NCBI GenBank assembly: GCA_034231615.1
Contig: CM067309.1
Span: 35,550,533-35,614,532 of the forward strand
DNA from: Meghimatium bilineatum
Taxonomy: Eukaryota > Mollusca > Gastropoda > Stylommatophora > Philomycidae
DNA length: 64,000 bases
Direction: 5' to 3'
The position numbers were made by a program, and so were the translations under genes. Under the pieces are notes generated by a model that made no database searches, was not told the origin of the DNA, and saw only the letters and a program-made list of their open reading frames with translations. Of the stretch, positions 47,408 to 59,459 are shown one piece after another. Every line of letters begins with the position of its first letter. Positions within the stretch are counted from its first letter, which is position 1.

Positions 47408-47480
47408 GCATACAGAAAGTTTAAATCAGTTTGGTGAACCAGTAAAATGGCTTGGCGGGCCAAATGTGGTCCACATCGTG
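47408..47480 (-). mobile_element. hAT-like terminal fragment
   Basis: The minus strand has GCACACGATGTGGACCACAT and TTGGCCCGCCAAG, resembling the end at 25345-25440. Confidence 0.4.
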
Positions 47481-47505
47481 TGCATGTCATTCTTTCTTGT
47501 TATTT

Positions 47506-47890
47506 TTCTTCTTTTGCGTTCATTCTCAAACTCCCGCAGACTAGACGAATGTGTTCCGGAAAATTATCTGTAGTTGCGGCAGGATAACTCGCACAGAATC
47601 GCGGAGTGTTTAGGGAGTCCATAAAGAAGGCCACGTTCTGGAAAGAATATGTCACATGATGATGATGAGTCATGAGAATGTAGTTCGTTGTGTCACAGTT
47701 TACAGATTGTTTGCGATATCTACACATTTCGTCTTCATAGCTTCTGGGTCATTTTGATCCTATATAGGATGGGACAACCAACTCCACTACATAACCGTGT
47801 TAGTCGCCTTTTACCACATGTATTGATGGCAAACAATGTTGCTATTCTTTGTTCCCTTTCTTTGCAGGCATTTCGGACTTATCAACACAA
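47506..47890 (-). mobile_element. SINE-L copy interrupted by a LINE tail
   Basis: The tail (CTTTTGCGTTCATTCTCAAA) is at 47513-47566. The body resumes at 47667 (TGTGTCACAGTTTACAG) and runs to CTTTGTTCCC near 47860. Confidence 0.78.
47567..47665 (+). mobile_element. LINE epsilon extreme 3' end inside SINE-L
   Basis: Reads LAQNRGVFRESIKKATFWKE and YVT, stop, then TGATGATGATG. A 100-bp 5'-truncated insertion into a SINE. Confidence 0.72.
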
Positions 47891-48953
47891 GCGAATCCTT
47901 CTTTTTTAAATATCGTCTTTATTTCAGTTGGGCTGTGACAATTGATCGCACTTAACTTTTATTTATTATATTTTTGTTTCGTATTTTTGTATTTACTATT
48001 TTGAACTGCCAGATGTAGGATATAATGTCGTGGCAAACAGAGGAACGGAAGTTGCAGTTGAGCGATATCTGTTAAGCGGTTGCTGTTATCATTTTAGAAC
48101 AATCACTCAACGGAAAGGTGTGAATGATAACAAGTGATGTTATCACAATTGCTGGGGTCTGTTTGTGCATGGTTAAAAAAAAAAAAAAACTAGTTAGTCC
48201 ATGATTCCTGGTCGGTGCAAACGTCAGTACTCAATGTAAAGAATAAGGGAACACACCATAATTTATATCAATTGGATTTAATTGTATTTTTGCGATTTCC
48301 AGCGCTACCAGCATCTTTGATGTTAAATGTGCTTTTAAATATATTTTAAAGTGATAAAGGTTTAATAGTCGAAACGCTGAGTTACTTCACTGTTATACTA
48401 TGCAACACCTAACTCATTTCTTTTATTTAGATGTTTCGCCATATTCTCCTCACACGTCGTGGACACAAGAGAAATCTGTAACGAAATTGTTCAGGAAGTA
48501 CTTTTATACGCAACGTTTGCAGATTTAGTGACAGCTTTACAAATATTTTATAAGATGTTGGACACGGATAAATGTTATTTTTTTATATACAACTCTCAAG
48601 CGCCATCTTAATGTTGAAATAGTGTGTCCTAGTTAATCCGTTATCCATTTGATAAAAGGCTTTCCATTTGAGAATCAATGAACGTAAAAAACAACCATTT
48701 GGCTTTGTTTGATTAAATGTCTCTTTAGTTTCTAATCATAAATTGCGTCAAGATGTGATGGAAGGTGTCCGATCACGATTGGCAGTTTTTTTTACATAAG
48801 GGGAAGGGGGGTAAAGGGAATTTAACAAAAGTTGAAATCAACAATACTGTTATTTCATGCTTAAATAAAATGTTTGAATTTGAAACATTTTAAAAAAAAA
48901 TGTAAAATGACGAGTATTTTAAAAAGTTTTTTATCAGATAAAAATGTTTTAAT
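47891..48953. other. Mostly unassigned, with one hammerhead-like core
   Basis: AT-rich. GTGATAAAGGTTTAATAG followed by TCGAAACGCTGAG at 48351-48382 is a decayed Penelope-type core. No gene seen. Confidence 0.4.
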
Positions 48954-49160
48954 GGGGTTTAACAATTTTTGAGGTAATTACGCAGTGTGGGTATCTGAAT
49001 TCTTGATAGTTTTGACAAGTTGGCGAGAGCGTGAAGAATTGGCGCAAAATATTATTGGGGTGTAACAATTTTTGAGGTAATTAAGCAGTGTGGGTATCTG
49101 AATTCTTGATAGTTTTGACAAGTTGGCGAGAGCGTGAAGAATTGGCGCAAAATATTATTG
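48954..49160. repeat. 103-bp direct duplication
   Basis: Two nearly identical copies, each with AACAATTTTTGAGGTAATTA, GAATTCTTGATAG and GCGTGAAGAATTGGCGC. Recent by sequence identity. Confidence 0.92.
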
Positions 49161-49194
49161 ACGTAATTAATGGACATACCATAGGAGTATCTGG

Positions 49195-49480
49195 TTATCT
49201 CTAGAACTATTTGATCAATTTCTAATATTGTATGAGTAACGTGACATTCCTTAAATGGTTAATTCTAGAAATATTCGATAATGTTCTAGAATTGTCTAAC
49301 TAACATGATCTTCTAAATGGTTTCTCTAGAACTATTTCCTTAATTTCTAGAATTGTCTAACTAACGTGATACCCCTAACTAGTTATGTCTTGAACTATTT
49401 TACTATTTTCTAGAATTGTCTAACTAACGTGATATTACCTAACTAGTTATTTCTTGAACTATTTTACCATTTTCTATCGG
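49195..49480. repeat. About 63-bp minisatellite, diverged
   Basis: Five units with TCTAGAACTATTT and TCTAGAATTGTCTAACTAAC. 49481-49680 is unassigned. Confidence 0.82.
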
Positions 49481-49699
49481 ATATGTAATAGAATATTGGA
49501 AGCAATAATCTATCACCCCCACCCCCTCCCAATCCTCTAGTGGCATCTTATGACAAGTTTGGAAGGTTGTAGTATTGTCATACTGTGTTTCCTTTCAGTG
49601 ACCCACCACCACACTAGATAGTGAATGAAAAATACAGTATGCGAAGTCTGCATTAACGTGATATTCTTAAACATTATGAAATATACACAGAGGACCATT

Positions 49700-50255
49700 G
49701 TTGATATGCTATGTAATACTATGTAATATCTATGTGATACTATGTAATATCTATGTAATACTATGTAATATCTATGTAATACTATGTAATATTTATGTAA
49801 TACTATGTAATATCTATGTAATATCTATGTAATATCTATGTAATATCTATGTAATATGCGATTTCCATCAATTACAAACTATATAATTATTTACATTTAT
49901 ATAGATTATAAACTGTATAATTATTTACATTTATATAGATTATAAACTGTATAATTATTCACATTTATATAGATTACAAACTATAAAATTATATTTATTT
50001 AGATTACAAACTATAAAATTATATTTATTTAGATTACAAACTATATAATTATATTTATTTAGATTACAAACTATAAAATTATATTTATTTAGATTACAAA
50101 CTATAAAATTATATTTATTTAGATTACAAACTATAAAATTATATCTATATAGATTACAAACTATATAATTATATTTATTTAGATTACAAACTATATAATT
50201 ATATTTATTTAGATTACAAACTATATAATTATTTACATTTATATAGATTATATCT
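49700..50255. repeat. AT-rich arrays of 21 and 30 bp
   Basis: TATGTAATACTATGTAATAT units at 49700-49860, then about thirteen 30-bp units (AGATTACAAACTATAAAATT, ATATTTATTT). Confidence 0.93.
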
Positions 50256-50615
50256 GATTGGTCATTTTAGCACTGAAGCCTTCTGCACGTGCTGATGCTA
50301 TAATACTTGTGATTCGCGAGAAATTTACATACCCGTGTAATGTGCGCATTATTGTTTTCTGTGTGTCATTCAACCATTCCATATTCATAGTAGCTTGGGA
50401 ATATACACGTAGAAAGTCTTGACTAAAATCTCATCTTTCTATAGAGATGCTGTGTGTGTCGGACGGAAAAGTGTTGACTCACGTTTCGAGGCTAGTAAGT
50501 GTCATATGAGCGGACATGATTCAAAATCTCGCTTGATGAATTATAGTTTTTCTTTGATATTTTTTATTTATTATAAAGGAAACTTCTGTGATAATTTAAA
50601 ATGTATTATAGTGTC

Positions 50616-51265
<650 letters not shown>

Positions 51266-51358
51266 AGTATTTTATGTGATTTCTTTGCTTCTTTGTCTAT
51301 TATCAACCGTACTATACGAATGTGACCTTTTAGAGGGGTGTATATTATCGCCTTATTG

Positions 51359-51575
51359 CAGCAGATATATTTCTATTTCTGTGACGTCACTCGCCACGTT
51401 GAAGCAGACATATTTCTATGTCAGTGACGTTACTCGCTTCGTTGAATCAGACATATTTCTATGTCAGTGTAGTCACTCTCCTCGTTGAAGCAGACATATT
51501 TCTATAGATAGTGACGTCACTCTCCTCGTTGAAGCAGACATATTTCTATATATAGTGACGTTAGTTTAGATATGA
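51359..51575. repeat. 44-bp minisatellite with CRE-like palindromes
   Basis: Five units (GAAGCAGACATATTTCTAT and GTGACGTCACTC). The TGACGTCA palindrome, the consensus of CREB/ATF sites, is intact in at least two units and decayed in others. Confidence 0.88.
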
Positions 51576-51975
51576 AATTTTATTTCAGTGATAAACATCC
51601 GTCTAAAAGGTCAAGTCATGTGCTACTTGTGTTCATGGGTAAGACATTGGATTTTCTATTTAGGACAAGCCCGCAGATAAGGGGGAGAGGGGATTGGATG
51701 GGGGTCTTTAACACATCCTACCGAAACAACCTTTATTGCGGAGTCGGTTAAACCCAGATGCATATGCTGCACTTCTGGCAGGACATAATGATCCTAGAAT
51801 ACTTCAGCACTTGAATGCCACTATAACGATTTTTCACAAAAAATTCATGAAATTTCTCGTAAAAGTGAAAAAATGAAAATTGCAATGACTTTTTTTTTTT
51901 TTTTTGTAAGATTAAACCCGACCTTCGAGAGTACTACAAGACCTTTCAACAGAAAATGTAAACACGCCATAAAAA
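51576..51975. other. No recognisable feature
   Basis: Noncoding with a T run near 51890-51905. Confidence 0.5.
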
Positions 51976-52110
51976 AGCCCATTGTGATTATTTCCGTACA
52001 ATTCATTGGTCGACCTTGGCAATTTTTGGCATTTGGCTCCAAGTATATAAATAGTGACCAACGAAAATCCGGACAATAATCAAAATCGTAACGAATGAAG
52101 TCATAATTAA
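51976..52110 (+). mobile_element. Palindromic MITE, subfamily F2
   Basis: TGTGATTATTTCCGTAC and GTCCGGATTTTCG-complementary arms around CTCCAAGTATATAAATA. Matches 2691-2815. Confidence 0.7.
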
Positions 52111-52224
52111 CTCTATACAGTGTCTTCTATATACCGCAGAAGGTCATGGGTTAAACCCCAACCACTCCTTTTTATCTTTAGAGAATTATAAAAAAGCGAC
52201 ACAAATTCTGTTTACTCAGGTCGT

Positions 52225-52350
52225 ATCTACGGCACTGATCTACCGCAGTGATCTAGGGACATCATAATTCAGCAATCAGGATTTGAACCAGATCCGCTCA
52301 GACAGCACCTACTCGTCTTGTAATTTGAGTCAACACGCTTTCCGTCTTCG
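52225..52350 (-). mobile_element. tRNA-derived SINE fragment
   Basis: The minus strand has B-box GGTTCAAATCCTG and, about 75 bases before it, an A-box-like GTGTGGTCGAAGACGG. No tRNA cloverleaf can be built from it by eye. Confidence 0.45.
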
Positions 52351-52493
52351 ACCACACGGCATCCCTACTATGTAACTGTAAAGATGACTTTAGTTATCGT
52401 AAAGATGATTTTGTAAAGATGATTGTTAGAGGGATTTTGACTGACAAAAAAGCTTCACTATATAATCATACCGTCTATTAGAAGTGCCTGCGT

Positions 52494-52748
52494 GTTGCTG
52501 TAGCCCGAAAGGGAAGCAAAGAATATCGATACTGATACTTGCCGGCATATCGCCAGAGGCGACTGAGTATCTTTAAAGATTTACGGTCCCAGTCCAAAGA
52601 GGATCAAAGTGGCTCAGAACCTGTGCTGAAGTCGGAATGTTAGGCTGAAGGCAGCTAAGTTTTAAAATATGATACACTGCAATATATTCTCTGGACCAGA
52701 TTCTGTATAATCTGGAGGAGTTTGAAAACAAACGCAGAATACAAAGAA
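52494..52748 (+). mobile_element. SINE-L copy, old
   Basis: CCCGAAAGGGAAGCAAAGAA, GCTGAAGTCGGAATGTTAGG, ATCTGGAGGAGTTTGAAAAC, CAAACGCAGAATACAAAG. Strongly diverged. Confidence 0.75.
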
Positions 52749-52749
52749 G

Positions 52750-53320
52750 TATAATGCATAGCAAGTATAATGTATAACAAGTATAATATGTAGCAAGTAT
52801 AATATATAGCATGTATAATGTATAAAAAGTATAATATATAGCAAGTATAATATATAGCAAGTATAATATATAGCAAGTATAATATATAGTAATGATAATG
52901 TATAGCAAGTATAATGTATAACAAGAATAATGTATAGTAAGTATAATGTATAACAAGAATAATGTATAACAAGTATAATGTATAACAAGAATAATGTATA
53001 ACAAGTATAATTTATAGCAAGTATAATTTATACAATTATAATATATAGCAAGTATAATATATAGCAATGATAATGTATAGCAAGTATATTTTATGGCAAG
53101 TATGATATATAAAAATGATAATGTATAGCAAGTAAAATATATAACAATGATAATGTATACCAAGTATAATATATAGCAAGTATAATATATAGCCAATATA
53201 TTGTATAACAAGTTTAATGAATAGCAAGTATAATATATAGCAATGATAATGTATAACAAGTTTAATGTATAGCAAGTTTAATGTATAGCAATTATAATGT
53301 ATAGCAATTATAATGTAGCA
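52750..53320. repeat. AT-rich 14-15-bp array
   Basis: Degenerate units ATATAGCAAGTATA and AATGTATAACAAG. It begins exactly at the SINE-L tail. Minus frames of 105-228 codons (YTCYTLYLLYIIL-like) are repeat translations. Confidence 0.93.
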
Positions 53321-53454
53321 TGATCGTTTATCTGGAAGACCACTGTTAAGATCTGCAGACCTTCTTCGTGCTGTTTAGAGATCTACATATCATATCTAGC
53401 CATCGTAATGTGAACGTGGACAGTTTCGTTCCTTATTTGTCTTTTACTATTGTT

Positions 53455-53500
53455 TTTTATTTTAATATAGGCATTTTGGTCGAAACGTCAATAATAATGT
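53455..53500 (+). ncRNA. Penelope-type hammerhead-like remnant
   Basis: AATATAGGCATTTTGGTCG then AAACGTCAATAATAATG: the right half of the core is kept and the left half has decayed. Confidence 0.35.
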
Positions 53501-53623
53501 ATTATCATGCGTGCTACCAGTGATTAACCAATTTTATGAATTATCATGCGTGCTACCATTGATTAACAATACATCATTACCCTTTTTCAAGTTTCGCCAT
53601 TAAAGAATGGGAAGCTTAATTTT

Positions 53624-53912
53624 GTTCGTCTTCTGCGTTCGTTCTCAAACTCATACAGACTAGCAGGATATAGTCCGTAGAATGGAATTTGTTGTATCAT
53701 GATTTACAGCTTTTCTGCATTATCGACACTTTTCAGCCTGACACATCCGACTTGAGCACGACTACTGGGGGTCACTTTGATTTTATATGGGACTGAACAG
53801 CTAACTTCACCCCAAATTCTCATTAGTTGCCTTCTACGACATGCATGACGTTAATCATTGTTGCTGTTCTTTGCTCTTTTTTCGGATCCCAGAAACACAC
53901 ACGCGAAGCTCG
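53624..53912 (-). mobile_element. SINE-L copy
   Basis: Minus strand: CTTCTGCGTTCGTTCTCAAA, CAGCCTGACACATCCGACTT, CACATGCATGACG-like and TTGCTCTTTTTTCGGATCC. The head is degraded. Confidence 0.8.
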
Positions 53913-54076
53913 GATGCATTCCTCACCCCTAAACCTCCTTACGCACATTTTAGGATATGTATTTCTGATAATAAAACACTGTATATTGTGATACTCCCAA
54001 AAAATACGTTAACACTTAAGCAGAACTATTTTGGCAAAACCAAGAAAATGTACCCTGACTCGTTTCTCTAAATCAT

Positions 54077-54140
54077 AGGTTCTCAAAGTGGTCTATATGG
54101 ACCCACAATAGTCGATTTCGACTTATAGGGGTCCATGTCA
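54077..54140 (+). mobile_element. hAT-like terminal fragment
   Basis: AGGTTCTCAAAGTGGTCTAT followed by GGACCCACAATAGTCG resembles ends of small hAT elements. No partner end found. Confidence 0.35.
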
Positions 54141-54222
54141 GCAAGAATAAAAATTGGGGGTGGGCGGTGGGGGGGGGTGGTGCACGAGATATACCCGTTT
54201 TAATAATAGTATGAATAAACAT

Positions 54223-54223
<1 letters not shown>

Positions 54224-54256
<33 letters not shown>
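54224..54256. repeat. Poly-T run
   Basis: About 33 consecutive T. It could be a reverse poly-A tail of a retroposon ending at 54223, but no body is recognised. Confidence 0.85.
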
Positions 54257-54258
<2 letters not shown>

Positions 54259-54519
54259 AATTGTCTACTCCAGACTTCAGAAAATCTCAATCAAAGTGAG
54301 AAGAAATATTGTGTGTTTTGTGCGTGGCATCCTGATTATCTGTGCGCCTTTTGGCTGGTTGCCTCCGTCTTCAGCACTCTGCTTACTTGGGCCGGACTAT
54401 GGTCCTGTTCGAGTTGGACTGCCCGACTGGTCTTTGTTTCCAGCCCCTGATGGCTGAACTAAGCCCCATCACCACTTCAAGGTGCTGGCCTCGATGGGCC
54501 ACCAACACAAGATGATTAT

Positions 54520-54845
54520 CACATTATGAACAGATCAGAACAAGTTATAATTCTACGTCTCAGAACAGGACACAGCCGACTCCGCAGTCACATGTATACA
54601 AAGTTCAAGATTGGCAACACGGCCATGTGTACATGTAGACAGGCAGCACAGAGTGCCAAACATATACTTCAAGAGTGTTCTGAGCATGAAACGCTGAGGC
54701 AGACATATTGGCCAGAGGAAACAACAATGGAATCAAAACCTTATGGGGCACTGTATGAACTACAAAAGACAGTGAGTTTTATTAAGGAGACAGAATTACA
54801 GATATAGACATGATTCAAGTGAACGAAAGAAGAAGAAGAAGAAGC
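54520..54845 (+). mobile_element. LINE 3' fragment, GAA-tailed family (zeta)
   Basis: Reads MNRSEQVIILRLRTGHSRL, then a Cys knuckle (MCTCRQAAQSAKHILQEC) and a 30-residue tail to the stop. It ends TTCAAGTGAACGAAAG plus GAA repeats. Pairs with 66-520. Confidence 0.82.
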
Positions 54846-55380
54846 AATATGTCACTTGTAAAAAAAAACACATTTGAAGTTTTGAATTTAATATCGTTAA
54901 TATCTTTATGAATATTCAATATTAGACAGAAAGAGGGCATACGAAAAACAAAAAATCGGTAAGGGGGCAAAAGAAAAATTTATGGATTCACGGATCTAAA
55001 TTATAAACAAAGTAGGAAATAATATATCAAAAATAAAAACTTAAACCTGCAAACTGGTATTTACAGATAGCGGTAATAACCTCACAGGATTCAATTACAA
55101 ATGTTCCCAGCGTCATTAACCTGCGTCTGTTCCGAACAGTGTGACCACTAACGTTTTAGAAATAAAACCAGCTCGCCCTGTAAAAAGACCCATATAACCC
55201 TAGACTATATGATTCAATATAAATAAGGTCACTGTTGTAAGTAATATACTTAAAAAAGAGAAAAAGGCCAATCGTCATATTCGTGGACAATTCCAAGATT
55301 ATCTTGAGACTTTTGGTTACCTTTTTTTTGAAAATAGGGAGGATACACTCGTCTTTTGACTAAATACCTAAGATTTATGT
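54846..55380. other. No recognisable feature
   Basis: A-rich noncoding DNA. Nothing assigned. Confidence 0.5.
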
Positions 55381-55722
55381 TTATTTCCTGAAAATAATCA
55401 CAAGATTAAGGATAAAATGACCAAAATAATCCCAGAACCCCAGACGACCAAACCCCCCATATCTAGTGAAAAAACCCAGCTGTGGTAACACTTGTTTGAA
55501 TATTTTTTTTAGAGCGTATAAGCTTTCCGTTGCCTTGGAATTTTTTATTGTATTGGGTAAATCTTTCCATCTACCGATTTTCATTTTCACTTCAACGATG
55601 CCCATGTTCCATGACCATAGAAACAAACTTTTCGTGCTATCAAGGTTTCCAGGGTAGTAGATACAGTTCCGGTACATACAAATATGTTGTTCCGGTTTCG
55701 AATGTGATGGACGTGTTTTCAT
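55381..55722 (-). CDS. Unrecognised 113-residue ORF
   Basis: Starts ATG (MKTRPSHSKPEQHICMYRNC) and includes IYYPGNLDSTKSLFLWSWNM, a basic stretch KMKIGRWKDLPNTIKNS and KKIFKQVLPQLGFFTRYGG. It is free of repeats and follows another minus-strand ORF by two bases in a different frame. I do not recognise it. It may be an exon, part of an unknown element, or chance. Confidence 0.25.
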   Translation of the reverse strand: MKTRPSHSKPEQHICMYRNCIYYPGNLDSTKSLFLWSWNMGIVEVKMKIGRWKDLPNTIKNSKATESLYALKKIFKQVLPQLGFFTRYGGFGRLGFWDYFGHFILNLVIIFRK

Positions 55723-55724
55723 GT

Positions 55725-56186
55725 TTACTGTTTTGTTTTCTGGATTACGCGGTTTCGATGGTGTAATTCGCGTATTACTGGAGACAGTCTGATGCCAAAT
55801 TTATTTCCACCCTGTAGGATCTGTGATTTTTTGGTTCTTAGTTGATTATATGAGCAATGTAAAACATTACAGTTTGTTCCGACTGGCAAACCACATACTT
55901 TCAATGCCGACAAACAAATAGCGCCTCGACTACTCCAGCTAACGGCTAATATAACAGAGTAGAATGTAATCGCAAAGATACAACCAAAGCAAACAGCAGG
56001 TAATGTCCATCCCTTTACAAAATTGTCTGTGACGGCGTTCGAGGCTGAGGAATCCACATGGACCAACGGAGAAACAGCAAAGTGTGTGGCGCACAAGAGG
56101 GTATATTCAGGAAATAACAATGAATGTTGGCTGGCCATTTGTGGAAAAGACTGAGACCTTACAACGTATATCCCAAAGCAAAACAA
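55725..56186 (-). CDS. Unrecognised ORF with one membrane-like segment
   Basis: A 153-codon open minus frame with a TTG, not ATG, at its edge. It contains an acidic/Ser stretch (VHVDSSASNAVTDNFVKG), a hydrophobic span LPAVCFGCIFAITFYSVILA and a Cys-rich region (CGLPVGTNCNVLHCSYN). It could be an internal exon of a membrane protein. The right edge meets LINE sequence near 56186. Function unknown. Confidence 0.3.
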   Translation of the reverse strand: MFCFGIYVVRSQSFPQMASQHSLLFPEYTLLCATHFAVSPLVHVDSSASNAVTDNFVKGWTLPAVCFGCIFAITFYSVILAVSWSSRGAICLSALKVCGLPVGTNCNVLHCSYNQLRTKKSQILQGGNKFGIRLSPVIRELHHRNRVIQKTKQ

Positions 56187-56234
56187 CGGTCCAACAACAC
56201 CTGAACATTAGAAAGAAACATATTAGAATAGGCA

Positions 56235-56517
56235 TCGCCCGTGTGTTGCCGGGGCCCGAAAAGGGAGCAAAGAATAGCAACACTGTTTACCTTCCACGTA
56301 TGTCGTAAAAGGCGACTAAGGAGGTTATGGGATGGAGTTGGCTGTCCCATCCCATATAGGGTCAGTGATCCAAGGCCATGCTGAAGTCGGATGTGTCAGG
56401 CCGAAAGGTGCAGATATCGCAGTAATGCTGTAAACCATGACACAGCGCATTCCGATCTCCGGACTACATCCTGCTAATCTGCAAGAGTTTGAGAACGAAC
56501 GCAGAAGAAGAAGAAGA
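56235..56517 (+). mobile_element. SINE-L copy inside LINE endonuclease
   Basis: Flanked by the target duplication AGAATAGGCA (56225-56234 and 56518-56527), which falls in the LINE codons for RIG. It starts GCCCGTGTGTTGCCGGGGCC and is the best-preserved SINE-L here. Confidence 0.9.
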
Positions 56518-56675
56518 AGAATAGGCAAATGGAATGTGAGAACACTACACCAGGCAGAGAAGCTAGAAAACTTAACATTAGAGGCAGAAATTGTAAATGT
56601 AGATATTCTAGGAGTAGCAGAGACAAGGTGGAAGGATACTGGTTACACGCGGGTTTTTGTTCTATACATTCAGGA

Positions 56676-57281
56676 GGTTGGTTGCTGATCCAGCGGTCCA
56701 TGGGCTCATGCCCTTTGACCTAATGCCATTAGATGGTATTATATTGCTGGGAAGCCTGTGGATTTTCGGCCCACCCCGGGACAGAGCCAGATAATAACTA
56801 TCACACCTCCAGGAAGGTAGGTTTCAACCTATGCACTGCGCCTAGACACTGTAGCCAAGATAGGGTTCACTGTGCTCATTCCCCGCCACCAATTGACTAC
56901 TGGTTATGCCGAACTTCTCTATAGCTCCAGGCATGCAACCAAATGTTCAAGTCAAAAGGATTGTCACGTCCTGATTCACTGTGCCTCTATGATGGTCCTC
57001 AGCTATAGGAAAAACAGTGCTGTCCGTTTCCTCCTCCACAGTGCTGCACAGTACATCTCTGGCTCCCTCCCAACCACAGAGGGTGCATACATATATATTC
57101 AGGAAAACATGAAAAACATTTCAACAACAAAACAAAATCATAACTGTATAGATGACATGCCATGAAGCTTCTATAAGAAGATAACCTCAATATAACGGCA
57201 TGTCATCCTCTAAGGTTTTCTGCTGTATGGATGGTATGTCTAGTGGGCCATTGGTGAGACCCACAGACGCAACCACATGCG
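56676..57281. mobile_element. 606-bp unclassified insertion in LINE
   Basis: Bounded by direct repeats TACATTCAGGA (56665-56675 and 57282-57292), and LINE reading resumes after it. It starts GGTTGGTTGCTGATCC and contains CACAGTGCTGCACAGTAC and repeated ACGGCATGTCATCC-like words. No long ORF, no clear TIR and no terminal tail. Confidence 0.65.
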
Positions 57282-57682
57282 TACATTCAGGAAGTGAATA
57301 CCATGAAAGTGAGGTCGGAATACTGATAAAAAAAAGAAATAGAAAAACACATCAGCAGGTACTGGACATACAATGATAGAATGTTGATGCTAAGGATCAA
57401 AGCAAAACCTTTTGTTCTAGCCATTACAGAAACATATACACCAACTATAGACCACACTGAATAAGGAATTGAAAATTACTACGAAGACCTACAATAGTTA
57501 CTCAAGCCGGTAAAATCAACAGACATTCTAATAGTCATGGGAGACATGAATGCAAAAATAAGGAAAGAAAGACACAAGAATATTGTAGGATAATTTGTTC
57601 TTGGGACAAGGAACGAAAGAGGAGAAAGACTATTCTGTGAGAATAGCATGTCCATATGCTGAAATTGATACATTTTTTAAAC

Positions 57683-57872
57683 ATGGAAAATAGAAGATTA
57701 TATACATGGAAAATAGAAGATTATATACATGGAAAATAGAAGATTATATACATGGAAAATAGAAGATTATATACATGGAAAATAGAAGATTATATACATG
57801 GAAAATAGAAGATTATATACATGGAAAATAGAAGATTATATACATGGAAAATATAAGATTATATACATGGAA
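57683..57872. repeat. 23-bp minisatellite from LINE endonuclease codons
   Basis: Eight copies of ACATGGAAAATAGAAGATTA plus TAT. The unit encodes NRRLYTW, a conserved block of this LINE's endonuclease, at the expected place in the element. Confidence 0.8.
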
Positions 57873-57879
57873 GATATTT

Positions 57880-58025
57880 CACTTTTTCAACTTGTGCAAA
57901 TTTTGTGTCATTAATTATTATGTTGCATCTTGGTGGTATATGTCTCTTCGAGACAACCATTATTTCTGTTTTCTTCTTGTTATTTAAACTGATACCTTTG
58001 TTTTCACTTTCACTAATAAAGAAAA
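57880..58025 (-). mobile_element. LINE RT fragment, inverted within the LINE zone
   Basis: The minus strand reads SESENKGISLNNKKKTEIMV, VSKRHIPPRCNIIINDTKFA, matching the RT piece at 7425-7762. Confidence 0.75.
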
Positions 58026-58562
58026 TCACCAAAGGCAACAGTCAAATAACCAAAATAAAATACTACTCAAGATAATACATGCAAGAATTAATGGCTATAC
58101 ATTGAAGTCGGTGAATAACAATTCGGTTTTAGGAAAAACAAAGAGAAGCTATACTTAGTATCCGACTATTGGTGGACAAATACAAGAAAGAATTATTAAA
58201 GGAAATAAAGATCAAGCTAATAAAGTATTTTTTATATATTAAAAGATATGACACCTTGTTGAATGCCTTAGTGAGGATAAGGGTTAAGCCGAAGGGAGGC
58301 GAGGAAGAGGTAGGTAGAGGTACAAGTGGGAAAGTAATATCACGAAATGGACATGTTACAGTCTAGCAGAGTGTAGGTCAACCACCAAGACAAGAGACAG
58401 GGGATGTAGGAGGTCTGTTGCAGCAAACCTTCATTGCGGAGAAGGCACTTAGTGATGATGAGATAGTTCTCGTTTTTATTACTATTATTCAATGTTACCA
58501 CAGGCCGTAGATATGTCTACAGTAAGAAGATGGCAGGGAGGGTGGTGATTGACCTTAAAAAA

Positions 58563-59459
<897 letters not shown>

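Larger units (their letters stand above)
56187..58470 (+). mobile_element. LINE alpha-type element, nested and rearranged
   Basis: Plus-strand pieces in order: HIRIG then KWNVRTLHQAEKLENLTLEA and VDILGVAETRWKDTGYTR (APE endonuclease start); after an insert, ETYTPTIDHT and STDILIVMGDMNAKIRKERH; RRLYTW (now a minisatellite); an inverted RT piece at 57880-58025; HARINGY-like RT sequence to LLVDKYK (58030-58185) joined directly to KELLKEIKIKLIKYF, the C terminus. Many stops. A TGATGATGAG tail ends it near 58465. Confidence 0.72.
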
